This document shows, one piece after another, positions 12,356 to 22,808 of a stretch of 64,000 nucleotides of DNA. This DNA is from Pseudomonas sp. stari2 (lineage in GTDB: Bacteria > Pseudomonadota > Gammaproteobacteria > Pseudomonadales > Pseudomonadaceae), in NCBI RefSeq assembly GCF_040760005.1, contig NZ_CP099760.1:893001-957000 (forward strand), in the 5' to 3' direction. Under the pieces are notes generated by a model. The model searched no databases. It had not been told where the DNA came from and saw nothing but the letters and a program-made list of their open reading frames with translations. The position numbers and the translations under genes were made by a program. Each line of letters opens with the position of its first letter. Positions within the stretch are counted from its first letter, which is position 1.

Positions 12356-12676
12356 TTACAGCAGATCGTACTGCTTGAGTTTCTTGCGCAGCGTGCCGCG
12401 ATTGAGTCCGAGCAGCTCGCTGGCCTTGGTCTGGTTGCCCTTGACGTAGTTCATCACGCTTTCGAGCAGGGGAGCCTCGACTTCGGAGAGCACCAGGTTG
12501 TACACATCCGTGACGGCTGCGCCCTCAAGGTGGGCGAAATAATTGTGCAGCGCCTTCTCGACACTCCCGCGAAGGGTCTGGCCTTCTTCGCTCGGGGTAT
12601 TGAGGTGCTGTTTCAAATTCACGTTGTCGCTCACGGGTGTTGTTCCACTCACTAAAGTCTCGGTCATCATCGTCAT
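12356..12676 (-). CDS. fis: DNA-binding protein Fis
   Basis: Fis is a nucleoid protein that bends DNA and acts in growth-phase control, recombination and rRNA transcription. The protein has 106 residues, the usual size in Pseudomonas. The C-terminal helix-turn-helix is complete ([20 protein letters not shown]), preceded by the dimerisation helices ([26 protein letters not shown]). The longer open frame reaches 12748, but the ATG at 12676 gives the conserved [11 protein letters not shown] start and overlaps the dusB stop as ATGA. That overlap implies translational coupling with dusB, the conserved gammaproteobacterial arrangement. Confidence 0.97.
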   Translation of the reverse strand: MTMMTETLVSGTTPVSDNVNLKQHLNTPSEEGQTLRGSVEKALHNYFAHLEGAAVTDVYNLVLSEVEAPLLESVMNYVKGNQTKASELLGLNRGTLRKKLKQYDLL

Positions 12677-13683
12677 GCGGCCACCCCTTCTCCGTCCCCT
12701 GTCAGGCTCTTGTAACGTTCGGCGAAGAACTCCCGAACGTTGGCGCATTGTGTTTCCGTACCATCCAAACGATTGAAACGGGCGCGAAACTCCTTGGCGC
12801 CCGGCAAGGTTGCGAGATACCAGCCCACATGCTTTCGGGCAATGCGTACGCCCATCACGTCCCCATAAAAGGCGTGGAGGGCGGCCAGATGCTCAAGCAG
12901 AATGCGTTCCACCTCAATCAGCTCCGGCGCCGGCAGTTTTTCGCCGGTACGCAGGAAGTGTTCGATCTCACGAAAAATCCATGGCCGCCCTTGGGCAGCC
13001 CGGCCGATCAACAGGCCATCGGCACCGGTCGCGTCGAGCACGTAGCGGGCCTTTTCCGGCGATACGATGTCGCCGTTGGCAAAGACCGGAATCGACACCG
13101 CCTGCTTGATTGCGGCAATGGTGTCGTACTCGGCTTCGCCGGTGTACAGGTCGGCGCGGGTGCGGCCATGCACTGCCAGCGCCGTGATCCCGGCCTGCTC
13201 GGCGATCTTCGCCACAGTCAGGCCGTTCTTGTTGTCGCGATCCCATCCGGTGCGGATCTTCAGGGTCACCGGCACATCAACCGCAGCCACCACGGCGTGC
13301 AGGATCTCGGTAACCAGTGCTTCATCCTTCAGCAACGCGGAGCCGGCAGCCTTGTTGCAGACCTTCTTTGCCGGGCAACCCATGTTGATATCAATAATCT
13401 GTGCGCCCAGCTCGACGTTGGCCCGGGCCGCATCTGCCAGCATCTGCGCATCGCCACCGGCAATCTGTACCGAGCGCGGCTCGGGATCGCCTTCGTGGAT
13501 CATGCGCATGCGCGACTTGCGGGTATTCCACAGGCTCATGTCACTGGTGACCATTTCCGAGACTACAAGCCCTGCGCCCAATCGCTTGCACAACTGACGA
13601 AAGGGCTGGTCGGTGACACCCGCCATGGGGGCGAGGATCAAGCCGTTCTGCAATGTATATGGGCCGATGCGTACCGCCGACAT
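12673..13683 (-). CDS. dusB: tRNA-dihydrouridine synthase B
   Basis: DusB is a flavin enzyme that reduces uridine to dihydrouridine in the tRNA D-loop. The protein has 336 residues. The FMN TIM-barrel start is [32 protein letters not shown] holds the catalytic cysteine region, and the C-terminal RNA-binding domain includes [11 protein letters not shown]. It is the first gene of the dusB-fis operon and overlaps fis by four bases. Its promoter must lie in the 185-base gap to the DUF3426 gene; no clear boxes were picked out there. Confidence 0.97.
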   Translation of the reverse strand: MSAVRIGPYTLQNGLILAPMAGVTDQPFRQLCKRLGAGLVVSEMVTSDMSLWNTRKSRMRMIHEGDPEPRSVQIAGGDAQMLADAARANVELGAQIIDINMGCPAKKVCNKAAGSALLKDEALVTEILHAVVAAVDVPVTLKIRTGWDRDNKNGLTVAKIAEQAGITALAVHGRTRADLYTGEAEYDTIAAIKQAVSIPVFANGDIVSPEKARYVLDATGADGLLIGRAAQGRPWIFREIEHFLRTGEKLPAPELIEVERILLEHLAALHAFYGDVMGVRIARKHVGWYLATLPGAKEFRARFNRLDGTETQCANVREFFAERYKSLTGDGEGVAA

Positions 13684-13868
13684 AGGACTTCCCTGAAGTG
13701 GGGCCGGATCATGAGAGTTCGAAAAAGGGTTGGCATGATACCCGCTCTCGATGACTGGATAAAGGCTGAATTGAACAAAATCTGAACAGTTATTCTGTTA
13801 TTACCGCCGGTTTGGTCGTGCGGTGCGCAGTCAGAAAACTGCCGCCAATCCGGGGGCGGTGAAGCGTT

Positions 13869-15149
13869 TCACTCGGGCGAGTGAAAACTCAGGCTGTAGT
13901 TCACCGCTTTCGCCCCCGGGTCGAGGATGTCCAGGGCGATGTGGATCGGCGTCTGCGGCGGCATTTCCGCCATGCCTTCGAGGTCGCCGTTGAGGTACTC
14001 GCCGGGTTTGAAACGGCGACTGGCGATCAGGTGGCCGTTGAGGTCGGCGAAGCGCAGCTCCAGCAGCGGGAACGGTTGCGAGAAGGGCGCGCGGTTATAA
14101 ATGATTGCGTCGACCACCAGTGCTCCGCTGAACTCCGGATGGCTGCGCACCACCAGGTTGCTGCTCTTGATCTTGGCGATATCGACCTTGGACGGCACCG
14201 TGCAGCCGATCTGCGGGCAAAGTTGCTGGAACCATGGGCGGTATTGATCCTGACGGGCCAGCTCATCGAAATGATAGGCGATGTACTGGCCGGCGAGGGC
14301 GCCGGCGGCCAACAGGATCAACAACAGCCAGAGCAGGCGCCGGCCCCAGGGCGAGCGGCGTTTCTGCCAGTCCAGTTGTAGCGGGTCGTCGGTCAGGTCC
14401 TGCAGCACTTCGGCACGTACGCCGGGCTCGCTACGTTCGCGCTTTTTGCGCGGAGGCTCGACTGGTGTCAGATCGTCCTCCGCCTCGTCACTGGCCGACA
14501 GGCGTTCGTGGCGTGCGGAATGATCGATCGGGTCGTGCAGGCGAAGTTGCGGGATGGGGGGCTCGTCATCAAGGTCCACGGGTTCCAGTGACAACGACGG
14601 TTCGGTGCGTTCCGGTTTTACCGGTTCGGGATCGACGACTTCGGTTTCGTGCTCGGGTTCGCTGATTCGTTCGTCTGCCGGTTCGCTGAACAGGCTGTCC
14701 GACCACGGCTCGTCTTCCGGCTCATGACTGTCGCGTCGAGCGCTGAGAGACTCTTCGCGCGGGCGGCCGAATTCGGTGGTCGGCTGGATTTCCCGCTGCT
14801 CAAGACGGGCCAGTTCCTGATCCAGGTCCAGGCTGTCCAGATCCAGTTCGGCGGCGCTCCACTGCTTCTGGCTGATGGCGCGCGGCTCGGTCGGTTCAGG
14901 CTGCTCAGGTGGTTCAGGCAGTTGGGCGACGGTCGGCGTTTCAGTTGCCGATGCTGGTTCGACGATGGCCGGCTCTACCGGCGTGACTGCTTCCTTGCCC
15001 GCACGCTGTTCCAGCAATTGCTTGGCTGCGTTGAACACTTGCAGGCAGGAGCCGCAGCGAACCACCCCGCGAGCCACGCTCAACTGAGCATGGCTGACGC
15101 GGAAACTGGTTTGGCAATGCGGGCACTGGGTGACGAAGCTGTCGGTCAT
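13869..15149 (-). CDS. Zinc-ribbon and DUF3426 membrane protein
   Basis: The 426-residue protein starts with an MJ0042-type zinc ribbon: two CxxC pairs, CPHCQ and CGSC, within the first 40 residues. A long acidic, Pro/Glu-rich and probably disordered linker follows (about 60-260), with many SEPxxE-like stretches. One transmembrane helix (LLWLLLILLAAGALAGQYIAY) comes next, then a C-terminal DUF3426 domain of about 140 residues that would be periplasmic. The function is unknown; the layout suggests a cytoplasmic zinc domain tethered to a periplasmic domain. It lies 30 bases after prmA on the same strand, as in P. aeruginosa (PA4851 beside prmA). Confidence 0.88.
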   Translation of the reverse strand: MTDSFVTQCPHCQTSFRVSHAQLSVARGVVRCGSCLQVFNAAKQLLEQRAGKEAVTPVEPAIVEPASATETPTVAQLPEPPEQPEPTEPRAISQKQWSAAELDLDSLDLDQELARLEQREIQPTTEFGRPREESLSARRDSHEPEDEPWSDSLFSEPADERISEPEHETEVVDPEPVKPERTEPSLSLEPVDLDDEPPIPQLRLHDPIDHSARHERLSASDEAEDDLTPVEPPRKKRERSEPGVRAEVLQDLTDDPLQLDWQKRRSPWGRRLLWLLLILLAAGALAGQYIAYHFDELARQDQYRPWFQQLCPQIGCTVPSKVDIAKIKSSNLVVRSHPEFSGALVVDAIIYNRAPFSQPFPLLELRFADLNGHLIASRRFKPGEYLNGDLEGMAEMPPQTPIHIALDILDPGAKAVNYSLSFHSPE

Positions 15150-15179
15150 GCGGCGATCCGGATTGAGCAGGCGGTCATT

Positions 15180-16058
15180 CTAGCGCCGACGGCCAGTGAT
15201 GCGCACCCAGCCGTCGCGATTGGCGATCGGGTCAAGATCGAAGTCCTGCGCGTAGGCGGCGGCGACTTCTTCGCCCTGTTCGGCAAGGATCCCGGACAGC
15301 GCCAGACGGCCGCCGGACTTGACCAGGCCAGACAGTTGCGGCGCCAGGGAAACCAGCGGGCCGGCCAGGATGTTGGCCACCAGCACGTCAGCTTTGACCT
15401 GCGGTAGGTCCTCCGGCAGGTACAGCGGGAACAATTCATCGGCAATGCCGTTGCGGCCGGCGTTGTCGCGGGAGGCTTCCAGCGCCTGCACGTCGATGTC
15501 GGTACCGACGGCTTCCTTGGCGCCGAGCAGCAGGGCGGCAATGGCCAGAATCCCCGAGCCGCAACCGAAGTCCAGCACGTTGCAGTCTTTCAGGTCCTGG
15601 CCGTCCAGCCATTCCAGGCACAGGGCGGTGGTCGGGTGGGTGCCGGTGCCGAAGGCCAGACCCGGATCCAGCAGCAGGTTGACCGCGTCAGGCTGCGGCG
15701 CGGCGTGCCAGCTCGGCACGATCCACAGGCGCTGGCCGAATTGCATCGGCTGGAAACCGTCCATCCAGCTGCGTTCCCAGTCCTGGTCTTCGATTACTTC
15801 GCTGTGATGCTCGGGCAGCGGGCTGCCGGTCAGCAGTTCCAGATGGGCCAGTACCGGGGCGGCTTCGGTGCCGCCCTCGAACAGGGCCAGCAGGTGGGTG
15901 TGCGCCCACAGCGGGGTGGTATTGAGTTCCGGTTCGAAGATCGGCTGATCTTCGGCGTCCATGAAGGTCACCGAAACAGCGCCCACTTCAAGGAAAGCGT
16001 CTTCGTAGGTTTCGGCTTGTTCTGGGCTGATGGCGAGACGGACTTGCAGCCAAGGCAT
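15180..16058 (-). CDS. prmA: Ribosomal protein L11 methyltransferase
   Basis: PrmA trimethylates ribosomal protein L11 using S-adenosylmethionine. The protein has 292 residues, the normal length. The N-terminal substrate-recognition domain starts [16 protein letters not shown]. The SAM-binding motif is [20 protein letters not shown], preceded by the conserved [14 protein letters not shown]. The ATG at 16058 is used rather than the longer frame to 16115 because the conserved N-terminus begins there. It is followed on the same strand by the DUF3426 gene and separated from accC by a terminator. Confidence 0.97.
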   Translation of the reverse strand: MPWLQVRLAISPEQAETYEDAFLEVGAVSVTFMDAEDQPIFEPELNTTPLWAHTHLLALFEGGTEAAPVLAHLELLTGSPLPEHHSEVIEDQDWERSWMDGFQPMQFGQRLWIVPSWHAAPQPDAVNLLLDPGLAFGTGTHPTTALCLEWLDGQDLKDCNVLDFGCGSGILAIAALLLGAKEAVGTDIDVQALEASRDNAGRNGIADELFPLYLPEDLPQVKADVLVANILAGPLVSLAPQLSGLVKSGGRLALSGILAEQGEEVAAAYAQDFDLDPIANRDGWVRITGRRR

Positions 16059-16180
16059 GGCGGGCACCTGTGAAAAAGATTGATTGCAGCCTAGCGGCCT
16101 GCGAGAAGCGCGCAAGTTTACGCGAGCGCGACGGTTTTGTGGGAGCGGGGAATGTGTGAGCAGATGAAACCTGCAGAAAC

Positions 16181-16208
16181 GACAAGGCCGCCCGAAGGCG
16201 GCCTTGTC
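16181..16208 (-). terminator. Terminator after accC
   Basis: A perfect 12-bp stem (GACAAGGCCGCC and its complement) carries a TTCG tetraloop on the minus strand. It lies 16 bases after the accC stop. The T-run is weak (GTTTC), but the hairpin is very stable. Confidence 0.75.
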
Positions 16209-16224
16209 ATGTGCGGGCTTGAGC

Positions 16225-17583
16225 TTAGTGCTTGTCGCCAGCGAGCTTGTGCTCGAGGTAGTGAATGTTCACGCCCCCTTTGCAGAAGCCTTCGTCGCGG
16301 GTCAGATCACGGTGCAGCGGGATGTTGGTCTTGATCCCGTCAACCACGATTTCGTCCAGGGCATTGCGCATGCGTGCCATGGCTTCGTCGCGGGTGGCGC
16401 CGTAAGTGATCAGCTTGCCGATCAGCGAGTCGTAGTTCGGCGGAACCGCATAACCGCTGTACAGGTGCGAATCGACGCGAACGCCGTTGCCGCCTGGAGC
16501 GTGGAAATGCTTGACCGTGCCAGGGCTCGGCATGAAGGTCTTTGGATCTTCAGCGTTGATCCGGCATTCCAGCGAGTGACCGCGGATAACCACGTCATCT
16601 TGAGTGAACGACAGCTTGTTGCCAGCGGCGATGCTGAGCATCTCCTTGACGATGTCGATACCGGTGACCATTTCCGAAACCGGGTGCTCCACCTGAACAC
16701 GAGTGTTCATTTCGATGAAGTAGAAGCGACCGTTCTCGTACAGGAACTCGAAGGTGCCGGCGCCACGGTAGCCGATGTCGATGCACGCCTTGACGCAGCG
16801 AGCGAGGACTTCCTTGCGCGCGTTCTCGTCGATGCCCGGTGCCGGCGCTTCTTCGAGAACCTTCTGGTGACGGCGTTGCAGCGAGCAGTCACGGTCGCCC
16901 AGGTGAATGGCGTTACCCTGGCCGTCGGACAGCACCTGCACTTCGACGTGACGCGGGTTGGTCAGGAATTTTTCCAGATAGACCATCGGGTTGCCGAACG
17001 CCGCGCCAGCTTCGGAGCGGGTCAGTTTCGCCGAGGCGATCAGGTCTTCTTCCTTGTGCACCACGCGCATGCCGCGACCACCACCGCCGCCGGCGGCCTT
17101 GATGATCACCGGATAGCCGACTTCACGACCGATGCGCAGCGCCGTTTCTTCGTCTTCCGGCAGTGGGCCGTCGGAGCCTGGAACGGTTGGCACGCCCGCT
17201 TCGATCATCGCGTGCTTGGCCGATACCTTGTCGCCCATCAGGCGAATGGTTTCGGCTTTCGGGCCGATGAAGGCGAAGCCGGAGTTCTCGACCTGCTCGG
17301 CGAAATCAGCGTTTTCCGCGAGGAAGCCGTAGCCTGGGTGAATGGCGGTAGCGCCAGTCACTTCAGCGGCCGCGATGATTGCCGGGATGTGCAGGTAGGA
17401 GTGCGCGGCAGAAGCCGGGCCGATGCAGACGGATTCGTCTGCCAGACCCAGGTGCATCAGCTCTTTGTCGGCCTTGGAGTAAACGGCGACGGTCTTGATG
17501 CCCATCTCTTTGCAGGCACGCAGAATCCGCAGGGCGATCTCACCGCGGTTAGCGATCAGAACTTTTTCCAACTTCGCAGTCAT
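16225..17583 (-). CDS. accC: Acetyl-CoA carboxylase, biotin carboxylase subunit
   Basis: AccC carboxylates the biotin on AccB with ATP and bicarbonate, the first half-reaction of malonyl-CoA synthesis. The protein has 452 residues and is highly conserved. It starts [20 protein letters not shown], has the glycine-rich ATP-grasp loop [14 protein letters not shown], the catalytic [12 protein letters not shown] segment and [15 protein letters not shown]. The start at 17583 has GGAGAG 6 bases upstream. It follows accB after 17 bases in the aroQ-accB-accC operon and ends at a strong hairpin. Confidence 0.98.
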   Translation of the reverse strand: MTAKLEKVLIANRGEIALRILRACKEMGIKTVAVYSKADKELMHLGLADESVCIGPASAAHSYLHIPAIIAAAEVTGATAIHPGYGFLAENADFAEQVENSGFAFIGPKAETIRLMGDKVSAKHAMIEAGVPTVPGSDGPLPEDEETALRIGREVGYPVIIKAAGGGGGRGMRVVHKEEDLIASAKLTRSEAGAAFGNPMVYLEKFLTNPRHVEVQVLSDGQGNAIHLGDRDCSLQRRHQKVLEEAPAPGIDENARKEVLARCVKACIDIGYRGAGTFEFLYENGRFYFIEMNTRVQVEHPVSEMVTGIDIVKEMLSIAAGNKLSFTQDDVVIRGHSLECRINAEDPKTFMPSPGTVKHFHAPGGNGVRVDSHLYSGYAVPPNYDSLIGKLITYGATRDEAMARMRNALDEIVVDGIKTNIPLHRDLTRDEGFCKGGVNIHYLEHKLAGDKH

Positions 17584-17600
17584 CAAAGGCTCTCCGCAGT

Positions 17601-18068
17601 TCAAACGATGGTGAACAGCGGTTGGTCGTACTCAACCGGCTGGCCGTCTTCGACGAGGATGGACTCGATCACACCGCTGGTTTCAGCTTCGATGTGGTTC
17701 ATCATCTTCATGGCTTCGACGATGCACAGGGTGTCGCCTTTCTTCACGGTCTGGCCGACTTCAACGAAGGACGGCGAGGTTGGCGAAGATTTGCGATAGA
17801 AGGTGCCGACCATCGGCGAACGGGCAACGGTGCCGTTCAGCGCTGGAGCAGCAGCGGCAGCCGGAGCTGCTGCAGCAGCAACCGGAGCGGCAGCGGCAAC
17901 AGGTGCAGCGGCCGGAGCCTGCATCGGAGCCGGTGCGTAGTACTGCTGCGCCGGGGTCTTGCTGTGGCGGCTGATGCGTACGGACTCTTCGCCTTCCTTG
18001 ATCTCGAGCTCGTCGATGCCGGACTCTTCCAGCAATTCGATCAGTTTCTTAACTTTACGGATATCCAT
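17601..18068 (-). CDS. accB: Acetyl-CoA carboxylase, biotin carboxyl carrier protein
   Basis: AccB carries the biotin arm between AccC and the carboxyltransferase. The protein has 155 residues. The N-terminal part is [18 protein letters not shown], followed by an Ala/Pro-rich flexible linker (about 45-80) and the lipoyl-like biotinyl domain with the biotinylation motif [12 protein letters not shown]. It is the middle gene of aroQ-accB-accC; the aroQ stop lies 24 bases upstream. The Ala/Pro linker is typical of the family. Confidence 0.98.
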   Translation of the reverse strand: MDIRKVKKLIELLEESGIDELEIKEGEESVRISRHSKTPAQQYYAPAPMQAPAAAPVAAAAPVAAAAAPAAAAAPALNGTVARSPMVGTFYRKSSPTSPSFVEVGQTVKKGDTLCIVEAMKMMNHIEAETSGVIESILVEDGQPVEYDQPLFTIV

Positions 18069-18092
18069 GAATCATCAACTCCCAAGGGTCGG

Positions 18093-18548
18093 TCAGGGGC
18101 GTATAGCTTGTTGTTCAAGCTGCTCTAGTGCAGCCTCCAGGGCCAGTCGGTAACCGCTGGCGCCAAGGCCGCAGATCACTCCCACCGCTACGTCGGAGAA
18201 GTAAGAGTGATGGCGGAAAGGTTCGCGTTTGTGCACGTTGGACAAATGCACTTCGATGAATGGGATGCTCACTCCCAGCAGCGCGTCACGTAATGCGACA
18301 CTTGTGTGCGTAAAAGCTGCCGGATTGATAAGAATGAAGTCCACGCCTTCGCTGCGCGCGGCATGGATACGGTCGATCAATTCGTACTCGGCATTACTTT
18401 GCAGGTGCAGCAGATGATGGCCGGCTTCACGGGCGTGGCGCTCCAGATCCTGATTGATCTGCGCCAGGGTGGTCGACCCGTAGGTCCCGGGTTCCCGGGT
18501 GCCGAGCAGGTTCAGGTTGGGGCCGTGCAGCACCAGTAGCGTTGCCAT
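18093..18548 (-). CDS. aroQ: 3-dehydroquinate dehydratase, type II
   Basis: AroQ converts 3-dehydroquinate to 3-dehydroshikimate in the shikimate pathway. The protein has 151 residues, right for the small dodecameric type II enzyme. Active-site features are visible: [18 protein letters not shown] (catalytic Tyr and loop Arg), [12 protein letters not shown], and [17 protein letters not shown] with the catalytic His. It is the first gene of the aroQ-accB-accC operon. The 175-base gap upstream, before the ctpL stop, should hold the operon promoter, but I could not fix its boxes. Confidence 0.97.
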   Translation of the reverse strand: MATLLVLHGPNLNLLGTREPGTYGSTTLAQINQDLERHAREAGHHLLHLQSNAEYELIDRIHAARSEGVDFILINPAAFTHTSVALRDALLGVSIPFIEVHLSNVHKREPFRHHSYFSDVAVGVICGLGASGYRLALEAALEQLEQQAIRP

Positions 18549-18723
18549 CTGCGTGTTCCTTGTTATGGGTGAGCCTTCGTCAGAACCCGGCGACTATGCC
18601 GCAAAGACTTTGTGACTGTCCAGTTCTCTGCAATAGCCAGCACGATCTCCGATGTTTGCGCGAAATATGTGACTGAGCGATCAGATCCGGTCATTCACAC
18701 CGCCAAACCCGGCACAGTCGCGA

Positions 18724-20670
18724 TCAGACGCGGAACGCCTGAACCGCTGTATGCAGTTGCCCACCCAATACCAGCAGATTCTCACCCTGTTCACGTCCTT
18801 CACTGATGCGCAGCAGGTTATCCCCACCCAATTGGTGAATCCGTTCGCTGTGGTCGCGGATTTCGCTGACTGCGCCACTTTGCTGCGCCGTGACGTCGGC
18901 GATGCGGACTGCCGTGTCGGAAATGGTCTGGATCGCGCCGACGATCCTGTCCAGCGCACCGTCCGCCGATTGCGCCTGATTGGCCGTGGATTCGGCATGT
19001 TCCACCTGTGCGCGCATGCCTTCGACCGATTGTCGGGCGGCGGTTTGCAGGCCGGCGATCAAAGTTTGAATTTCTGCGGTAGCGCCGGCGGTGCGCTGTG
19101 CCAGTGAGCGAACTTCCTCTGCAACCACGGCAAAACCGCGGCCCATTTCCCCGGCGCGGGCGGCTTCGATCGCCGCGTTGAGGGCCAGCAGGTTGGTCTG
19201 ATCGGCGATTGAACGGATCACCGTCAGCACGCCGCCGATGGTCGCCGACTCCTCCGCCAGATGCTCGATCATCTGCGCGTTGCCTTGCACTTCTTCCACC
19301 AGCGCATGCAGGCCGGTGAGGCTCAGGCCGATGACCTTTTGTCCATGCTCGACAGCCTGTCCCGCGTGACGGCTGGCGTCCGCAGCCTGACGTGCATCGC
19401 CGGCTACTTGCTGGATGGTCGCTTCCAATTCGCTCAGGGAGTCGCGGATCAGCGCGGTATCGCCGGCCTGATGTTCGGCGCCGCTGTGCAGGTCATTGCT
19501 CAGTTCGGCAAGGGTGCGACTGCTGCCTGCCACTTGTTCGGCGTTGCCGCGAATGGTCCCGACCAGATCCACAAGATAGGCACGCAGGCGATTGAGCGAG
19601 GCTTCGATGTCGTGCAGTTCGCGGTTGGTTTTACCCAGCTGAATGTCTCGGCTGAAATCACCCTCGGCCCAGGTCGACAATGCGGGCGCGAGATTGGTGA
19701 GGGTGCGGGCCAGGCGTCGCTGCAAGGTGTCGATCAACAGGGCGATCAACAGGATCAGGACGATCATCACGCCTTGCATCAGGCGTACTTCGCTCTGGAT
19801 CTTCCCGTGCTGGGCGCGTACCACTGGCTCCAGACCGGCGATGGCTTGTTGAACGGCGGCGATTTTCTGGTGGGTGGCGGTGCTGAGTTCAGTGCGTTTC
19901 TGGATCTGGTCGCGAGTACGGGCCAGTTCTGCCGGGTAGCGGCCGAGCAAGCTGTTGAGTTCGCGTTTGAGACCGACGCCGGCGTCTTCGGCGACTGCCT
20001 TTTCGGTGCTTTCAATGCCCATCATCGAGGCGAAATCGTCGCTGCCGGATTCGCTGCTGGCGACCACGCCGAGCAGGGGCAGGGCATCGATTGCCTGGGC
20101 CTGGGTGCGGATGTTGGTGACCTCGCGTTCGACATCGGCAGCCAACTCGCTGCGCCCGCTGCTGACCAGTTTGTCCCTGGCCAGCGACAGCTTGCCCAAG
20201 TGCTGAGAGGCGGCGAGCAATGGTGTCAGGTACGCCACGTTGCCGCCGGCATAAGTGCTGAGCTGATCGAGGCTGGCACTCAGTTCGCGCTCGGCCTGCA
20301 GCAGTAACGCCTGAGGATCCCCGGCCAGTTTGCCGGCAGCCAGCAGGTCGGTCTTGCTGAATTCTTCGAGGCCTGACAGGCTCGGACGCAGTGTTTCGGC
20401 CAGCGCCAGTGGCAGTTCGCCGAGTTCTTTCTGCAGGCTGTCGATGGCCTGGCTGGCACTGCTCAGGCGCAGGGCGTCGCCACTGCCGAGGTAGTCTTCG
20501 ACGTTGCGCGCGACTTCATTCTGAAATCGCTGGGACAGCCCGAGGTAGCGCTCCATCAACAAATACGGACGTTCGAGGGCTTTCTGCGACCACCACAGCG
20601 TGGCGCCGAGGGCCACGCAGACGGCGACCAGCAACAGTGTGTTGAGATTGGTGAGCAACTTCAGGCGCAT
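18724..20670 (-). CDS. ctpL: Methyl-accepting chemotaxis protein, CtpL-like
   Basis: A 648-residue chemoreceptor: a short N-terminal membrane helix ([16 protein letters not shown]), a long predicted all-helical periplasmic domain (about 30-300), a second helix ([17 protein letters not shown]), HAMP, and a signalling domain with the conserved hairpin tip [20 protein letters not shown]. The size and helical character of the sensor fit the HBM (helical bimodular) class. Its place between aroQ and the gcbA gene matches P. aeruginosa ctpL (PA4844), known for phosphate taxis. In P. aeruginosa, from memory, dipZ lies between aroQ and ctpL; no such gene is present here. The ATG at 20670 begins the membrane helix and is preferred over an upstream TTG. 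The ligand is inferred from synteny only. Confidence 0.8.
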   Translation of the reverse strand: MRLKLLTNLNTLLLVAVCVALGATLWWSQKALERPYLLMERYLGLSQRFQNEVARNVEDYLGSGDALRLSSASQAIDSLQKELGELPLALAETLRPSLSGLEEFSKTDLLAAGKLAGDPQALLLQAERELSASLDQLSTYAGGNVAYLTPLLAASQHLGKLSLARDKLVSSGRSELAADVEREVTNIRTQAQAIDALPLLGVVASSESGSDDFASMMGIESTEKAVAEDAGVGLKRELNSLLGRYPAELARTRDQIQKRTELSTATHQKIAAVQQAIAGLEPVVRAQHGKIQSEVRLMQGVMIVLILLIALLIDTLQRRLARTLTNLAPALSTWAEGDFSRDIQLGKTNRELHDIEASLNRLRAYLVDLVGTIRGNAEQVAGSSRTLAELSNDLHSGAEHQAGDTALIRDSLSELEATIQQVAGDARQAADASRHAGQAVEHGQKVIGLSLTGLHALVEEVQGNAQMIEHLAEESATIGGVLTVIRSIADQTNLLALNAAIEAARAGEMGRGFAVVAEEVRSLAQRTAGATAEIQTLIAGLQTAARQSVEGMRAQVEHAESTANQAQSADGALDRIVGAIQTISDTAVRIADVTAQQSGAVSEIRDHSERIHQLGGDNLLRISEGREQGENLLVLGGQLHTAVQAFRV

Positions 20671-20721
20671 GACGGCTACCAACGGCAGAAATGGTAAGTG
20701 CCTGAATTTATTGCGGTTCTG

Positions 20722-22392
20722 TTACAGGGTTATGACCGAATCGGTGGATTCCGGTGAAAAAGTGGCACTTTGCTTTGAGTCCCGCGCGGTCTGCACCCGA
20801 TTGCGGCCTTCACCCTTGGCACGGTACAGCGCCTCGTCGGCCTGGCTGGCCATCATCAGGCTGTCGGAATCGTCGTGCATCTCCACCACCCCGGCGCTGA
20901 ACGTGCACCACAGATCCTGCGGCTGGGCCGGATAATGGATTTCGGCGAAGCGCTGGCGGATTTCGTCGAGCACTTTGTGCGCGGCTTCTATATCGGTGTC
21001 GGGCATGACGATGGCGAATTCTTCGCCGCCGTAACGGCCGATGAAATCGGTCTTGCGCAGACGCTGCTTGAGGAACAGAGCCAGGCTCTTGATCACCCGA
21101 TCGCCCATGGGGTGGCCGTGGCTGTCGTTGACCCGTTTGAAGTGATCGATGTCGAGCATCGCAAAGCTCAGCGGCTTGTTCTCGCGGCGGGCGCGGAACG
21201 AGCAATCTTCCAGCAACTGAAGAATGTGCGTGTGGTTGTACAGGCCGGTGAGGCTGTCGCGGACCATTCGCGCCTTGAGGTTGCGTGCCCGCGCCGCGCG
21301 GTTGCGTACGGTGGTGATCAGGTGGCGCGGCTTGATCGGTTTGGTCAGGAAGTCGTCGCCGCCCTCGCTCATGGCGTCGAGCTGCTTGTCCAGGTCGTCT
21401 TCGGCCGACAGGTAAATGATCGGCACGCTGACGTAGCGGTCGTTGTGGCGGATGACCTTGGCCAGTTCGGTACCGGTGCAGGCCGGCATGTACATGTCGA
21501 GGATGATCAGGTCTGGCTGGAATTCCGCCAGCTCGGCCATGGCCTGAATCGGCTCGATCAGGGTGCGGGTGACAATCCCGGCGCTGTTGAGCAGGCGCTC
21601 GGTGTGCATTGCCTGGGCGCGGGAGTCGTCGATGATCAGCACTTTATAAGGCTCGTACTGGGCGACGCAGGTCAGCACTTCGATTTTCTCCAGCAGACTC
21701 GAGGCTTCGAGGGTGCCGGTGAGGAATTCCTGGCCGCCGGCGCGAACGGCGGCGAGGCGGGTCGGGGTGTCGGTTTCGTGCAGGCTGAAGAACAGCAGTG
21801 GCAACGGTTCTTCCAGGCCTTGCTGGGCTTCGGCGGCGAGTTTCAGGCCGACGCCGGCACCGCTGAAGTCCACGTCCATGACGATGGCGGCCGGCAGTCG
21901 CTCGACCATCGAGGAGCGAAACGCCGACACACTGTCCAGCGCCTGGGCGCTGAGACCGAAGAATTCCAGTTGTTTGGCCAGTCGTTCGGCGCGGTCGTGA
22001 TCCTGAAGCATCACGTAGATCGGTTTGCGCAGGGGTGGCAGAAAGGTCTGGTCGAGCTGGTCGCCATGGCGCAGCCCGGTGCGTGACAAGCGCTGCATCA
22101 AACGGTTGAGGTCAGTGATCAGGCCACTGCTCAGGCGTCCGCGATTGGCATCCACCGCTTCCAGCGACTGGCTGATGTGGTGGGCGAGTTGAGTGTGCTC
22201 GGGCTGTTCAAAGCGCTCGGCAAAACGTAGCAGGCGCAGATTGGCCTCGCTCAGTTCGGCGAGGTCGGCAGTGGACCACTCACTGCGTTGCAGGCGCTGC
22301 CATATCTCAAGAATCTGACGTGCCTGATGAATTACCCGCTGGGCAAAGTGGTGCTTGAGGCGCTCACGGCTGGGGTCTTCTGGCTCGGTCAT
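20722..22392 (-). CDS. gcbA: Diguanylate cyclase GcbA (receiver-like and GGDEF domains)
   Basis: GcbA makes c-di-GMP; in P. fluorescens Pf0-1 it promotes surface attachment and in P. aeruginosa (PA4843) it is called GcbA/AdcA. The protein has 556 residues: an N-terminal helical region, a divergent receiver-like domain (about 130-245), a canonical receiver (VLIIDDSRAQAM, phosphoacceptor in LIILDMYMP, about 255-370) and a C-terminal GGDEF domain. The active site reads RYGGEEFAIV, so it should be active, and an RxxD inhibitory site (RKTD) lies five residues before GGEEF. It follows ctpL's promoter side on the same strand with a gap of about 50 bases. Confidence 0.9.
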   Translation of the reverse strand: MTEPEDPSRERLKHHFAQRVIHQARQILEIWQRLQRSEWSTADLAELSEANLRLLRFAERFEQPEHTQLAHHISQSLEAVDANRGRLSSGLITDLNRLMQRLSRTGLRHGDQLDQTFLPPLRKPIYVMLQDHDRAERLAKQLEFFGLSAQALDSVSAFRSSMVERLPAAIVMDVDFSGAGVGLKLAAEAQQGLEEPLPLLFFSLHETDTPTRLAAVRAGGQEFLTGTLEASSLLEKIEVLTCVAQYEPYKVLIIDDSRAQAMHTERLLNSAGIVTRTLIEPIQAMAELAEFQPDLIILDMYMPACTGTELAKVIRHNDRYVSVPIIYLSAEDDLDKQLDAMSEGGDDFLTKPIKPRHLITTVRNRAARARNLKARMVRDSLTGLYNHTHILQLLEDCSFRARRENKPLSFAMLDIDHFKRVNDSHGHPMGDRVIKSLALFLKQRLRKTDFIGRYGGEEFAIVMPDTDIEAAHKVLDEIRQRFAEIHYPAQPQDLWCTFSAGVVEMHDDSDSLMMASQADEALYRAKGEGRNRVQTARDSKQSATFSPESTDSVITL

Positions 22393-22808
22393 ATCCTGAC
22401 TACTAGTTAGGGTGCATGCTGAGATCGACTGGTGGCTCTATGCTAGCACCTCTTTCCGGTTACATGAGTGTCGTACGTCAATAATCTGCGGTGCGTCACC
22501 ATTCAGTTTCCGACCGGTGGGTTTTGATTCGAACCGGATCGTCGGGAAAGTCCCCGTGAACAGGGCGCTTTGTGGCGAATCGAGAAACAGGTGCTGCCGA
22601 AAGCGCGAAACGGAAACCTGAGGGTTCACGAATTTTTCCATCGGTACCGACAAGGTTTTCTCAGGGCGACAGGTATCAGGGAATCCCTTAGCGCACGACG
22701 GCGGACCCCAAGAGTCGTCCCCTGTCATTATTGACGGGTGCGGGCCAGAGGCACGTTGTTGTATGGTTGCTGTCGAACCGTTGAACCCAAGATTGAAAGG
22801 ATATCGCC
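22393..22808. other. Divergent intergenic region gcbA / DUF2333
   Basis: These 416 bases hold no convincing gene; short open frames in it have no ribosome site or family match. It must contain the promoters of gcbA (minus) and of the DUF2333 gene (plus). The part near 22440-22640 is less GC-rich than the flanking genes. I could not assign firm promoter boxes. Confidence 0.6.

Noticed and set aside
13684..13868. tRNA or small RNA gene upstream of dusB
   Set aside because: No cloverleaf or strong hairpin-terminator pattern was found; it is most likely the dusB promoter region.
16204..17799. A 531-codon open frame opposite accC
   Set aside because: It is a shadow of accC and part of accB.
22412..22621. 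Small gene in the gcbA / DUF2333 gap
   Set aside because: No ribosome site, no recognisable product, and it would occupy the promoter region.
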